NCBI GenBank assembly: GCA_039881045.1
Contig: JAYWVB010000026.1
Span: 186,001 to 250,000, forward strand
Origin: Chaetomium olivaceum
Taxonomy: Eukaryota > Ascomycota > Sordariomycetes > Sordariales > Chaetomiaceae
DNA length: 64,000 nt
Direction: 5' to 3'
Of this stretch, positions 1 to 12,700 are shown piece after piece. Each line of letters starts with the position of its first letter. The first letter of the stretch is position 1. The position numbers were made by a program, and so were the translations under genes. A model generated the notes under the pieces. The model did no database searches. It was not told the DNA's origin and saw only the letters and a list, made by a program, of their open reading frames with translations.

Positions 1-2178
1 AGGGTTAGTAAACTGGGGCGGGGTTGAGGTTGGGAGATGGGGGATGGGGGATGAATAAGGGGAGGGGCTAGGAAGGGAAAGCATACGTCGGTTAATAAGC
101 AGCACTTTAATGCCGAGGTAGGCGTTACCGACGCCCATAAGGAAGATGTCTTCGACTGTGTCGTAGAGTTGCAAGTAGTTATCCCAGATGTAGCACATCA
201 ACTCCTGCACCTGGGCTTGGATGGTGCGCTCGTCGGCACGCGCGGTGAAGGCATCCGTATCCTGGTGGCAGACATCATTAGCATGGGCGTGTCAAGACGT
301 TATTTTAATTGCTTCGTACCTCTGGGTGCGTGATGTAGTGCGGCACGTTGACGTCGATAACCCCAAAACCTTGCTGAACGGCCCAATCGACATAGCGTGT
401 CACGCCGTCCGTCTATCATTGTTAGCTGAGGTTGACCATCAACAATACAGAAGTACAGGTGCTCACCACCCATGCATTATGAGGCTCCAAGGTGTTATCT
501 AATGGATGGGGTTGCGCATGAAGTTCCGGCCTGGGAGTGAATGTCAGTCAAGTCATAACAGACCTTGGCAAGACGACAACTTACGGGTCGTGAACGATGA
601 CCAAGATCTTCCGAGCGGTCTGGATGCCCCTAGTCACCAGCACCTGGTTCTCAAAAGACTTGAAGAGGATATCCCGCTGGATATACAGCGGCAGCATGCC
701 ATACTTCTCCGACAGCACCTGGCGCTGGGCCCTCCGCACCACGTCGTGCAAGCGCGATGACTCTTGCGCCTGCATCTCTTGAACGTCGACGACGCCTGCG
801 CGCATGCACTCCCAGTACGGCGCCTGGTACGCCTGGACTTTAGCCAGCACCTTGGCCGCCTCGCGGCTGATCTTGGGGACCTCCATCTTCGGGGGCGGCT
901 CGCCCATGAGCGTCTGCGCCACGGCCAGCGCCGACTTAGAGATAGCCTCGAGGTCGTAGCCACCCTCCAGGCACACGGCCACCTTGCCGCCGGCGAGCGA
1001 CATGAGCATGTGGGTCATGTGCGCATAGCAGTCCGGTGACACGAAGCAGGCGCCCAGCTCGTCGCCGGCCGCGGCGTCGAAGCCGGCCGAGATGATGACG
1101 AGGTCCGGGTTGAACTCGTGGGCGATGGGCATGACGATCTTCTGAAATGCTGCCATGTATTCGCCGTCGCCCATCCCTTGGTCGTGCCAGCCAACGTTGA
1201 CGTTCTTGCCTAGGCCGGGCCCGGCGCCGCAGTGCTCAAGCCCGCCATCGGGCGTCATCGGGTTGTCAGGTTTGCCCGGGTAGAACTCACCGCCGCGGTA
1301 GACATGGAGAGAGATGTAGAGAATATTGGGGTCGTCGTAAAAGAGGTTCTGGATGCCATTGCCGTGATGGACATCCCAGTCGAGAATCAGGATCTTGCGG
1401 CAGAGATCGGGGTAGTCAGCCTGGCAGATTTTGGCTGCGATAGGGACGTTGTTGAAGAGGCAAAAACCCATGGGCGCGTCGAACTCTGCGTGATGGCCTG
1501 GCGGCCGGATGACGGCAAAGGCATTCTTCACGGTGCCGGCAACGACGCTCTTGCATGTCTCGATCGCGCGCCGCCAGCTGATATCAGGGAGGCCTCGTAG
1601 GTCATGCTGCCGACGTACAGCGAGTCTCTACCCTGGTCCATCCGAGTGGAGAGCTCGCGTAGCTCCTGTGTCGACTTCCGCGACAGACCCTCAACCCACA
1701 AGAAATGCCCTGGGTGGTGAACAGCGCAGATCTCCTCCTTGGTCGCTTCCCGTGCCGGGATCCGCCACATGTACTTGGTTGGCTCGTTCTGGATAATACG
1801 GATGAGGTCGGTGTCGGAGCCAGTAAACACCAAGCCGGCTTTCTTGAAGGTCTTCATGATATACTCTATCCGCGAGGGGTCCTCGGGATGATGGGGGTTA
1901 GGCCCAAAGTCGGCATTTGCGTGTAGCTTCATGCGGTCATCGTAACAGCACCCTGTCGGGAGCAGGCCACGCCGCCGTAGACGTTCCGGGTAAGCAGTTG
2001 GGTCGGACTCCTGGTCCTCATCCTGTGCGGTCCCGTTGGCGCTCTGACCATTTGTGGTCTCTAATAGCGAGCTCTCTCCTGTCGTGGTTGGATCTAGAAA
2101 CCCGTTGGCAGCCGAAGGGCCAGTGGCCATACAGTGGTCCTCACCGTCCATGACAACATCATCATCGTTGTCATCCAT
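1..2178 (-). CDS. hda1: Class II histone deacetylase Hda1/Clr3 type, 3' partial, with a frameshift
   Basis: Removes acetyl groups from histone tails in the nucleus and acts in gene silencing and heterochromatin (family knowledge). From the ATG at 2178 the protein has an acidic N-terminus, then the deacetylase domain with the zinc/active-site motifs RPPGHHAE, DWDVHHGNG and SAGFDAAAGDELG. After the catalytic domain, small exons at 530-467, 412-320 and 261-87 encode an Arb2-type C-terminal domain (for example HDPPELHAQ, DWAVQQGFGVIDVNVP, MGVGNAYLG). Donors and acceptors are canonical. The donor at 86 leads into an intron that leaves the window, so the C-terminus is missing. Odd: around 1565-1573 the frame changes inside the conserved stretch ISAGGA/IETCK. 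Two extra bases (a CG unit in a cgcgcg run) fit best. The domain is intact on both sides, so assembly error is more likely than a dead gene. Confidence 0.9.
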
Positions 2179-3409
2179 CTTAGGCTAGCAGCCCACGAGG
2201 AAGTATCTGTGTGATGCAGCTGTCTGAATGTATCCTGCAAGAACAGTCAGTGATGTTCAACCAAGACTGGTGCAAGAAGAGAACGAGAAGTGATAGGTAG
2301 GTATGTACCTATGTTGTAAAGAAGGTTGAGTCTCAGTAAACAAAGACCACCTTACCAAAGGTGGTAGACCGGTTCCGGGGCCAGTCTTACAAAAGACGTG
2401 AGCGAGCTCAAGTAACGCCCAGGACAAGACTAGTAAAGGAGCGACAAGGGCAGGATGCCGATCAGATAGTTCTGTGGAAAATGAGTTAGAATGTTGATGG
2501 AAGGTACCGGTAATGTAGGGAGGTGGATGATGGGCGTGTGGGTCTCTTCGAGAGTGCCTTGAGACGGGACGGGACGGTGCAGTGCAGTGCAGTAAGTGGA
2601 GATACCTAGAGCGAGAAGAAAGAAAGAGAGAATAGCATGTGCCCAGAATGGGTCTTTGGATGCATTTGCGACTTGCACACCTCTCTAGTCTTCTCGCTCT
2701 CTCTCTCGTCCCTGCGCGCGCACATGCATATGCACGAAACAAATGACATATTGTTACAGCAAGTAAAGAGAACGTTGGCTTACCAATAGAGCAGCGACTT
2801 TTATCAATGACCGCGGTTGTGTATGGCCGCGGTCAAGTAAGTGGTCGGTCACCGATCTGCTTGGGTTGATGTTTAGGGAGCGCGAGTGGCTGGGTGAATG
2901 GGAAGCAGCCGCCACCCCCACTACAAAATAGTCCAAACACTTGATCCTAGCGCCTTCCAGGTTGTTTTCCAACACCCCCCTGTGGCAAACACGATGGGAA
3001 AGAAAATGCTGGGAAATTGTGTGATGGAGAAAACTATGGGTGTGCTGCTTTATTAAGTAACCCTTTCATGAATATGCGACATTCTCGAGTCGAAAGGCTG
3101 CGGTGATGTACCAACTTATCCCGTCGTGGGGTCCGGGGCTGCTGCCAGCATTGAGGTATCCAGTATACCACCTGAGGTATGAGAGAGAGAAAGCTATTCT
3201 GGCAATAAAGAACCCTTGGGTGAATGGCTTTTCGGCCGAATGCAAATCAAAGAGGAAAACAAATTATGGGCAATCCATGCCTGTCTATATCCGGCCTAGG
3301 ATAAGGGGAATGCAGGCCCTCCAGACCATGGATAGGGGTACAGCCTTGCTCAATACGGCTTTCATAAAAGACATCGTCGGACTTGAACCCCTGTCAATAT
3401 CATTTGCCA
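2179..3409. other. Intergenic region upstream of hda1
   Basis: No convincing gene. The 900 bases before hda1 are CT/GA-rich with short ccgcggt-type palindromes near 2810-2830, as expected for a promoter and 5' leader. Open frames at 2257-2742 and 3103-3561 lack recognisable domains. A sequence resembling a tRNA B box lies on the minus strand near 3375-3390, but no cloverleaf can be formed around it. Confidence 0.5.
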
Positions 3410-4797
3410 TCAAAGTTGGTCACAAGGGCAAGCTCTATCCGACTTCCTATGAGTTCGGTTCCAGCCTGCCGCGCCTATTAATCGAGAGGAGAGCCCGGGG
3501 TAGTTGGCATCGCCCATGCCAGCATCTCCGTGGTAGACACCACGCCGCGCTTCCACTATGAGGTGTCTATGGTCGAGTATACCGCCATAAGGCTCTGGGA
3601 ATCCAGCTTGGGAAAAAGGCCCAAGAAACGACAGGTCACGTTCACGAAACACGTTCACGGTGGCCTCCCCGAAGGTCGCAACGTTCTCCTCGATCCTACA
3701 GTACTACGTCAACAACCGCTATATCTCGCTGGAGGAAGGAAATGGCAAAATCTGTACATACCGTGGGTGTCGAAACCTGACAAAGTCGATGACGCTTGAT
3801 TTAGTGGCATACCTGTGCCGATACACAAGCAAGTGGAGGATATCATCTGGGAGTAACTTCATCATAGTGTTGACGATGTCGCTGTTGACGGAGTAGTCGC
3901 CCCACCCGATGCGGGCTCCCGCCTCCTTTGGTAGGAACTTGTCCTTTAAGGTACCATTCTGGTCAGTACTTCGACCTTCCTAGTTGAAGGTAACAGGGAG
4001 CCATTTCTCACTTACCTCAAGCCCCATAATAGCAGTGATAGAAGGGCACACTCTCCCTCCGACGGCATGCCGGACTGTCTCCCTGCTCAACAAGATCAGC
4101 TCTCACTCTCAACCCCATATCATCAAGGGAAGCTCGGTGGCAGAAAGCGCAGTCCAACATACCACAAATCAAAAGCCTCATGCAACCTCGCCGACGAAAA
4201 CCGGCGCATGAAACCCCTCCTCGCATCCACACTATTCTCCACACCACCAACCGCACCCGTCGCAGCAGCATCACGATGCCCATGAAAGACGCGCGCAAAC
4301 CTCCACCACAGATACAGCGCCCCGCGTAGCCGGCCCAGCTCATGCTCTCGCAGACCCCGACTGAACATCGGCGCGCTCGCGAAGCGCAGGCGCGGGAACT
4401 CGGCCTCCCAGCGCCGGACGACGCGGCAGAGGGCCAGCAGCGGGCGCAGGCCGTCGTCGTCGTCGAGGGTGTCCGAGACCATGAGCAGCTGGGAGCAGGT
4501 GAGGCTGGGCGGCACGTCGGCGTCGAAGAGGGTGGCGAAGAATTCGGGGACCGGGTGGAAGTCGCGCGAGATGATGCCCGGCAGGATCCGGTACCAGTGG
4601 AGGTCGGTGATGGAGCGGAGATGGTGGTTGGTGGCGCGGATGGCGTCGAAGGTGTCGAAGTCGGTGTGGGAGAGGATCTCGATTAGGGTTTCGGCTGGGA
4701 GGGAGTCTAGGAGGATAGGTGAGGCGGCCGTAGGGCGCTGACTAGCAGCGTCTTGCTGGACGGTTTCGGCAGGTGACATGTTGAAACCCTCGATCAA
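3410..4797 (-). CDS. F-box domain protein
   Basis: Likely a substrate receptor of an SCF ubiquitin ligase. The F-box is near residues 28-70 (LDSLPAETLIEILSHTDFDTF). I join four exons: 4797-4163, 4082-4016, 3979-3762 and 3695-3410, with donors gtatgt, gtaagt and gtatgt and acceptors gcag, ctag and gtag. The sum is 1206 nt, giving 401 residues with no frame error. The middle part has the pattern I associate with a fungal F-box family (LWETVRHAVGG, IGWGDYSVN, VYRHRYATKSSVIDFVR). The C-terminus includes GFPEPYGGILDHRHLIVEAR. It lies between hda1 and BRX1 on the same strand with its own upstream region. The target is unknown. The least certain part is the last exon. Confidence 0.72.
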
Positions 4798-5627
4798 GTG
4801 TTGACTGGGATGGTGTTAGCAACCCCCTGAACTTCTGAAGACCGAGGTATCTTGAAGCCTACCAGCCTCAAAGAATAACAAGAGTTGATTCACCAACGGC
4901 CTCAAAGTGACGTGTGGATGCCTCCTTCACCAACAACTCTCAACAACCGCTCCGTTCACTTAAACGAGTAGAACCAAACTACAACTAAGAGAAATGTCAA
5001 ACAGCTTAAACAGACACGAGAGTTCCTATTCTCGCTCTGCCAACTGCCCGACCACAGAACCCTCAATGCCTTATTCCGTATCAACCCCGACGTTGGGGCT
5101 ATCAAAAGAGAGGGTAATGAGGCTGCATTGGCAGCGGGCGGCGAATCGCCGGTTGGCAATAGCCATGGTATTTGTGGTGACGTGTGGCATGCCTCGGGAC
5201 AGCATTGGAGCCATTGCCATTAACAGTGATGGCGGCATCGTTGGTTGCTTCACAGAGAGAGGGTGAGCTGGACCGGTTGTTGACGCGAGCTGGGAGGGCG
5301 ATGGATGGGCGATGTCGCGATGTTGCATTCACCGGCGTGTCACCCCTGTTTCCCCGGGCAGGAGTTCCCCGTTAGCTCAAGGCCCGTGCCTTTGAAGCAA
5401 TCGACAGGGGTCAGGGGTCAACTTGGCTAAACTTTCAAGCTCCCAGCGCTGAAGTTCTCAACGTCGAATGCTCGCTGGTAAGAACCGTTGTCGAAATGAG
5501 ATAAGAGTGATGCTGTTCCGTCGAAACTAATATTTGCCGATGCGCTGAAACAATCCCCACATTACCACACACAAAGCTCGGTAGTCTGTCTCCCCAGAGA
5601 ACGCCATCCCAGAATCCATTCCCAACT
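4798..5627. other. Intergenic region between the F-box gene and BRX1
   Basis: Promoter of the F-box gene on the right side of its ATG and the 3' region of BRX1. Short open frames around 4994-5332 on both strands have no recognisable domain. Nothing else seen. Confidence 0.5.
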
Positions 5628-6675
5628 CTAAGCAAAAAGTTCTCGGGTATCTAAGCCAGTCTGATCCTTCTTCCCACCGTCTTCTAGACCTAGACCCCTC
5701 CTCCGCGCTAGCGTATCCCGTTGTTGCTCTGTGCGCGCGACATGCCTCCCCGCCTTCGCCTTCCGCAGGTCGGACCGGACCTGGTTTGGCGAGATGAAAC
5801 GCTTGTTTTCGTACATGATCGGACCGCCGAACGCGCCCTCCTGGATAATAATCGGCGTGAGCACGAACCGTGGCCCGATCTCTACAAGGCTGACGTCTGT
5901 GTCGTTGTCACCGCCCTTGGTTTTGCGCCCCTTGCTCTTCGTCTCCTCGTCGTCCCCTTCGCCCTTGACCTTCTCGACTTCCCGAACCTCGTAGTTGCGA
6001 ATCCAGATCTTGCCATCAGCCACCGTAAAACCCATTACGTGGTCGATGAAAGGCTTGGACTTCCGCGCGCCTTGCGGAACGCCGAAGATGTGTAGGAAGA
6101 TTTCCTTGATGACACGGAGGTGCGGTTCTGTCTCGAAGGCGCCGTCGAACGAGAGAATTGGCCGTGAGCCCTTGAGGCAGTTTCCTGTGAAGTGGAGTTC
6201 CTCCATTGTGTGCACTGGATGCCGGTCAGCAGCTATTTCCCGTGTGCCAAGTTCAAAAAATCCCACTCACTGTTTTGGGCGTGGAACTTGACTGTCGGGC
6301 CATTGGGGACCTTGCTAAGCCACATATACAGATCCTTTCCTTTCCGCGCCTCAAAGAAAAACACATTGTTGCAGTTATACAGCTCTGCCAGCTCGTTGAG
6401 TTGATACAGCTTGGACTTGGAATCGAACTTGACGTCTTTGCGGCCGTGAGGAAGCATCGCTGCTAGGTCATTGAGGAGATGGCGATGCCTGTTCAATTGA
6501 GTCAGTCAGAGTTTTCAACAATGCCCATTGCCGGCTCGTACCTGTAAGTAACGCCTCTTGACGAAAGAATAAGCACCCTCTGCTTGTTTTTCCTCTCGAT
6601 AACGGTGCCGTTGCTATCCGTCTCCTTGTCGGCCTTGGAGGCGCTCTTCGACAGCGACTTGTATACTGCTGCCAT
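5628..6675 (-). CDS. BRX1: Ribosome biogenesis protein Brx1 (Brix domain)
   Basis: Nucleolar factor needed for early 60S ribosomal subunit assembly. Three exons: 6675-6542, 6488-6271 and 6214-5628, donors gtacga and gtgagt, acceptors acag and ccag. They total 939 nt, giving 312 residues with no frame error. The start MAAVYKSLSKSASK is chosen because it is followed by the canonical entry into the Brix domain (RVLILSSRGVTYRHRHLLNDL). The Brix core follows: PHGRKDVKF, YNCNNVFFFEARKGKDLYMWL, and HTMEELHFTGNCLKGSRPILSFD. The C-terminal part has the family block FGVPQGARKSKPFIDHV and a charged insert rich in K, E and D before EIGPRFVLTPI. One of three ribosome biogenesis genes in this window, with TSR1 and UTP7. 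Confidence 0.95.
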
Positions 6676-7488
6676 CTTGTCGGTGTGTTCGCCGGAGCCG
6701 GCCAAGTGTAGATAGTTGATGAGCTGGGTCAAGTTGACCTTCAAACCACCACCTCTTAAGTCGGGGTATTGGGGTTAGAGATGAGAGAGCGGATGAACGC
6801 GGCAGGGCGATTGGAATAAATGTTCTTGGCGGGGCCGCGATGCAAGGCAATCGACGAAAAAAAGTTGAGGCCAGCCGCGCCCCACTGGCTGATAAGCCTT
6901 ATCGCTCCCGTACCGTTTCAAGGCGCGACTCGCTGAAACACGACACAAAGCCTCGAGGAAGGTCGAAAAAGTGGCCTTTTGGGGGCTGCTTACTCTGCGC
7001 GTTGCATTCGGGAATGAGGGTTTATATGTTAGACTATGAGACTTTGACTGTGACTACGAGAACCTGCAGTCTTCAGAACGGATGTGAGGGAAGAAAGCCT
7101 CCAAGCCAACCCCATTGGGCTCTTGATTTGTCTCTCCTATCTTCTACCCCTCGCGCTCCTCAACACCCCGCTAAGAGGGGTGACTATGACCTCAGCTCGA
7201 CGTTTAGTACCTACGCACCTCAGAACGATGTATTGCCTCAGGTCCATTCAACTAAATGCCTCATGATCCGTGCGTCGAGGATGGTTGGAAAACCACCGCG
7301 AAATCCCAACAGCAAGCACAGGTAAAGCACCAAGAACAAAAAAGAACAAAACGAGAATAACCCCTCAAGAATTCACCACCCCCCAGCGTCCCAAAGGTAC
7401 AGCAGATCCGTGTCCCCCATGGCCATAAGAATTTCCCCAGTTCGTATCAGACATAAGTGACGCCATGTAATCGTGCCGGACCCGGGTA
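6676..7488. other. Intergenic region between BRX1 and rab11
   Basis: Upstream region of BRX1 and the 3' side of rab11. An open frame at 6840-7325 on the plus strand has no domain and looks fortuitous. No repeat or RNA gene seen. Confidence 0.5.
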
Positions 7489-8431
<943 letters not shown>

Positions 8432-9783
8432 GGCTGCGGTGGGATATTATGCACGAAATGAAGTCGGATAGTCCCGCGAAATGGTGATGTGTTTGCGTTT
8501 TGTGCAGGATGGGTGATGTCAAGGAGAGTCAGGAGGATGGTCGGTGCGGCTCAGAGTGTGGGTCGTTGGTTCAGGTGCTGCAGCTGACGACGAGTGGTGG
8601 CGGTGCCAGGGTCTTAATTAGTGACTTTGTCCGAGAGACAAGGGTTAGCTATGGCGACCTGGCCGATTGGAAAAGGAGAAAGAAAGCCAACGGGACAACT
8701 CATTTTCTGAGAGCAACTGGAACTCCTCGGCCACACGCCCAAATCGGGTACCTTATCAGCTCGATTCTCGAGGTCTTTAAGAGATGGGAGATTGTGACAA
8801 GGGCAGTGATGAATATCACGTGCACCCTTGTCGCTTCGAGCAGACCGTATGTAAGCTATGTATTTCAACCGACCGTAAGCCACCTCAGGTTCCTCCTGAT
8901 TAGGCTCATCATTTCCACTGAAACACGGGTGGCTGCAGCCGTCATAAAAATGGCGTTATCTGTTCATACATGTACCTAAGGTACCTAAGGTACCTATCAA
9001 TTGTGCCTTTTGTGATTCTCTGGGTTCATTCGAATGGCCCGTTTTCGAGCAAGCACCAGGGTTTAGAGGAAAGCGATCATTCGATGCGGGTTGCTGATTG
9101 GCCCCAACACTTTCTTTTTGGACAGACCGATGAAAGGTTTCTCAACCTTCATCACTCATCTGCTCCTTCCTAGGCGATTGTCAATCTTAAAATCAAACGA
9201 GTATTGGAACAGTTCTCAGATTGCATAAGGCCAACCGCACTTGCCGATTGTTCTCAGGCAGGTTACCACGGTGATGTGTGCAAAATTTATATGTCAGTCG
9301 CCAGAACTCTGCGTTACTGCCTGATTGGAGCTCCCTCTTTCCTTTTGTCCTCTCCAGTTCCGGCGCGTCGTGGCCGCTTCTGCCAACAATCGAACCCCCA
9401 TAACAACAAACACAAAACTGCCCGAGACTGGACAAAACCTACTTGCTTTTCCCGTAATTGGAGTTTGTTTACACGAGAGATCCTAGCACGCGCACGGAAC
9501 TGAAGCTTACTTGAAGCAGCACGGCACAATTTTCAATTGATTGACTCGCAACTCTCGATATTGTTGGCCTACTATTAAGGTACCGATCAAAACCAGATAC
9601 TCGATACCAAAGCTGAACAGGCCCGGAATGGTTGAGGCATAGTGCTTCCAGTCCATCTGCCGTTGGTTCGCTTGTCGGTCGACCAGTTCGGTTTGTTTTG
9701 AACACGCAAAATCAATCAACCTCGGTTCGACAATTCATACGCCTACCCTACCAACCGTGCCACCTCTCAAGGGTGAATTCATC
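8432..9783. other. Divergent intergenic region between rab11 and the chromodomain gene
   Basis: About 1.35 kb holding two head-to-head promoters. A short tandem motif (tacctaagg, nearly three units) lies at 8973-8996. Open frames near 8500-8979 and 9204-9503 have no domain content. Nothing else seen. Confidence 0.5.
8973..8996. repeat. Short tandem repeat, tacctaagg units
   Basis: Nearly three copies of a 9-bp unit that contains the palindrome ggtacc. Similar taggtac/ctaggta strings recur in other intergenic parts of this window but not in the coding exons I examined. Confidence 0.7.
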
Positions 9784-12700
9784 ATGTTCAAGATCGACCC
9801 GAGGGCCTCATTTGGGCTCGACACCCATCATGAGGATGAGAGCGATGATAGCATCTCAGTGACATCAACAGTGCCGGGCCATGACCCCGACCAGGAATTC
9901 GTCGTGGAGAATATCCTAGCTGAGCGGCAATTCGAAGATGGCAACATGTATTACCTCGTAGAATGGACGGACTTTCCGCTTCACGAGAGCACTTGGGAAC
10001 CAGAATCAAATATCGGTCCCGACCTTAAGGCGATTTGGGAAGAAGATAAGGCGAAACATGCCACCGGTGAACTAAAGCCGTTTGATGTTCGAAGGTTTGA
10101 GGACGCGGTGGAGCAGGCAGCCAGGGAGAAAGCGACCCGTCACTGGCGCCGAAACCGAAAGCGGAGGAAGTTGGGTCTCGAACCAACGGAACCGTTCGAA
10201 AAAGATTCCAGCGACGAAGAAGCCGTGGAGGAGGATGAGATTGAGGCCTCACTCTCAGAACCTGCGCAAGCAGTCCGTTCTCAAAATCAGCAGAAGAGTA
10301 CAAAAGGGGTATCTAGCCTCGGGGCTCCAGTTACCCCTGTTCCAACACCGGTTGTTGGCAGCTTTCAGCTGCCGAACGAGGTCAGGCGGCCCAGGGGCAC
10401 GGAACTACCAACAGAGTCGTCTTCGGGTATAAGCAGCAAGAGGAAGCAAACTGCACCTCCGTCACCGCAAAACACAGGTTACCAGGGGACAGCTAGGCCA
10501 GCGAGGAAAACCTCTGCAGATACGGCGCCGAGATCAAAAACCCGACCAACAATTTCCATTCCTACATCAAGCAGGCCAGCTGTTCCGAGCACGCGCAAAA
10601 CTCTGACGGCCAAGAAGAGCACAACACAGCCAACAGGCAATATCTTTACGAGTGGCAAGACAAGGAAACTTCGGCCGGGCCTTAAGGATATGATGTCGGA
10701 TCCAACGAGAGAGCCGAAGTTGTTTGGCAAACACCGCCAAATTAGACAGGTACGTCATTTCAGACTGTATAAACACCCTTGTAACCACCTTGCGTAGGTG
10801 TTTATTGTACGCTCTAAGCAGCAACTAGCCAATCAGCCCTCCTGGTACCATTCTTGAGATATAATGACACAGCTAACATCAAATATAGGCCTACCTAAGG
10901 GGCCGTGATAAGGAAGATATTGCTCCTAATATTTCCCAATTAGATCTTCTCGACCTCCGCAGCAAACAAACCATCAGCCGACAAAACTCAGGGGGTTCGG
11001 TCTTAAGCCCTACCCAAGTGCTTTCGCCACAGCAAGAAACCCCTTCACCAGCTGAACCTCCGCAGACACGAACATCGGCCCTTGTCAGCCCGAGGTCGAC
11101 CCTCACGGACTCGGGAGCAGTACGACCGAAGAAAAAACGGAAGTCTGTACGGTTTCTGGAAGATGACGAAGATCAATCTGTTATGGTTCAAGAGCCGGAA
11201 CAGATGGATATTGACGGCCCTTCCATCCGAGAACCATCACAAACTTCCCATCCTCCTTCTACTCGACAAAGAGTCAGCCTAGATCTGGACCGTTGGACGC
11301 CGCCGATCCAACGCAACCAGAGCTCAGACAAGAAGTTGGTCCTCGGCCAGTCTTCAGTGGACGTCACCTTCAACGGCCTCCCTCAAGAACCATCGGGCCA
11401 GCGGCCATGGCTCTCGGAGTTCCTGGCGAAAAAGACGCTCGAGTTCAAACACACTTGCTTTTCAGAGACGGCTGCAGCCAAGATGAGCACCCTCGTTCAG
11501 GAGCGGCTTGCTAGCGGGACGATTATGTCGAAGGAGAATGAGCTTTCTCTAAAGCGGATGGCAGAAAACCTGACGGCTGGCTTGCTGGCCCTTTATTACG
11601 GCCAAGCTGAGTACAATATCTTGATTTTCCCGACGAAATGCGACGAGTGGAAAGCAGTTCTGCCTGGTATACAACCCGCGAGCCCGTCTGAAGAAACACT
11701 AGGATACTTCATATTCGCCTCCTCAGAAAATCTTGGGCTTTTGTTGCCACCACCGGCCCCTTCGCCGGCTTCTCGAGTCGGTCTCGGAGACTCGAAGACA
11801 AAGACCGAACACAAAGGCGGCGCCTCGGCACGAGTAGTGTTGATGAAGCGGCTTTTTTATTTCGACTACAAGAAACTCCTCCCGGGAACGCTGTTTCAGA
11901 GGCCACCTCTGGAGCATGCCTTTTTTCTAGCGATCCCAGGGTCGCGGAAAGAAATCGGACAGGCGCTCTTCCACTGGCTGCGCAGCAAGAACCCCGAATG
12001 CCAGGTCTTCACGAGCCAGGATGCAGGAGGCTGGGATACCTTCAGGTCGCGAGTCGAAACCATTCCCGGCGTGGTCATCATCCACGAGACACTAGCATGG
12101 AGCTTGCGCCGGTTTCCGAGTCTCTCGCGATATCTTCTCACGAGAAACGACGAGTATTGGTGCATCTCTGAGTCGGTCTCCAGCCCACCCCTTTACCCGT
12201 CCATTTCGATACCTGACTATCCCGTGCCCTCGGGGGGTATACAGCTTGCACGGCTGTTCCCATACCGCACAGCCATCTTAATCACGCCGAGCTTCCTGGT
12301 GTCTGAACCCCGGCGCTCACTCGAGTTTTTCAGGTGGTTCTCGCAATGGGTCGGGAAGTTTTACTACCGCCTCGTCACCGCCTACAATATCCACGAGTAC
12401 CTCGCAGAATTGGCCGACGAGAGGTACCTGGCTCGGCAAGAGCTGCTGAACTCTCCGAGCGATATGCAGTTTGATGTAGAGGCTAATCTTAACGGGCTAA
12501 GCCGAGACGACTGCAGTTGCCGGTACGCGGTAGCTGATGCGGCTGCCGATCTGCACGTTGACCGGATGATGCAGGCCGGGCCGCTTGCCCATGATGAAGA
12601 CAACAGCCCCGTCATCTATGCCGACCCATCGATCGATCCGAATGATGAGCAGAGTCTGGTCAACTGGTTTGGTTGGTGGGCCACGTTGCGAGCCGACCAG

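Noticed and set aside
3371..3391. tRNA-like B box on the minus strand
   Set aside because: The downstream seven bases cannot pair with any upstream stretch at the right distance, and no A box or anticodon arm is present.
3103..3561. Plus-strand open frame of 152 codons
   Set aside because: It overlaps the last exon of the F-box gene on the other strand and contains no recognisable domain.
6840..7325. Plus-strand open frame of 161 codons upstream of BRX1
   Set aside because: No domain, odd composition and no splice structure. It is most likely promoter DNA.
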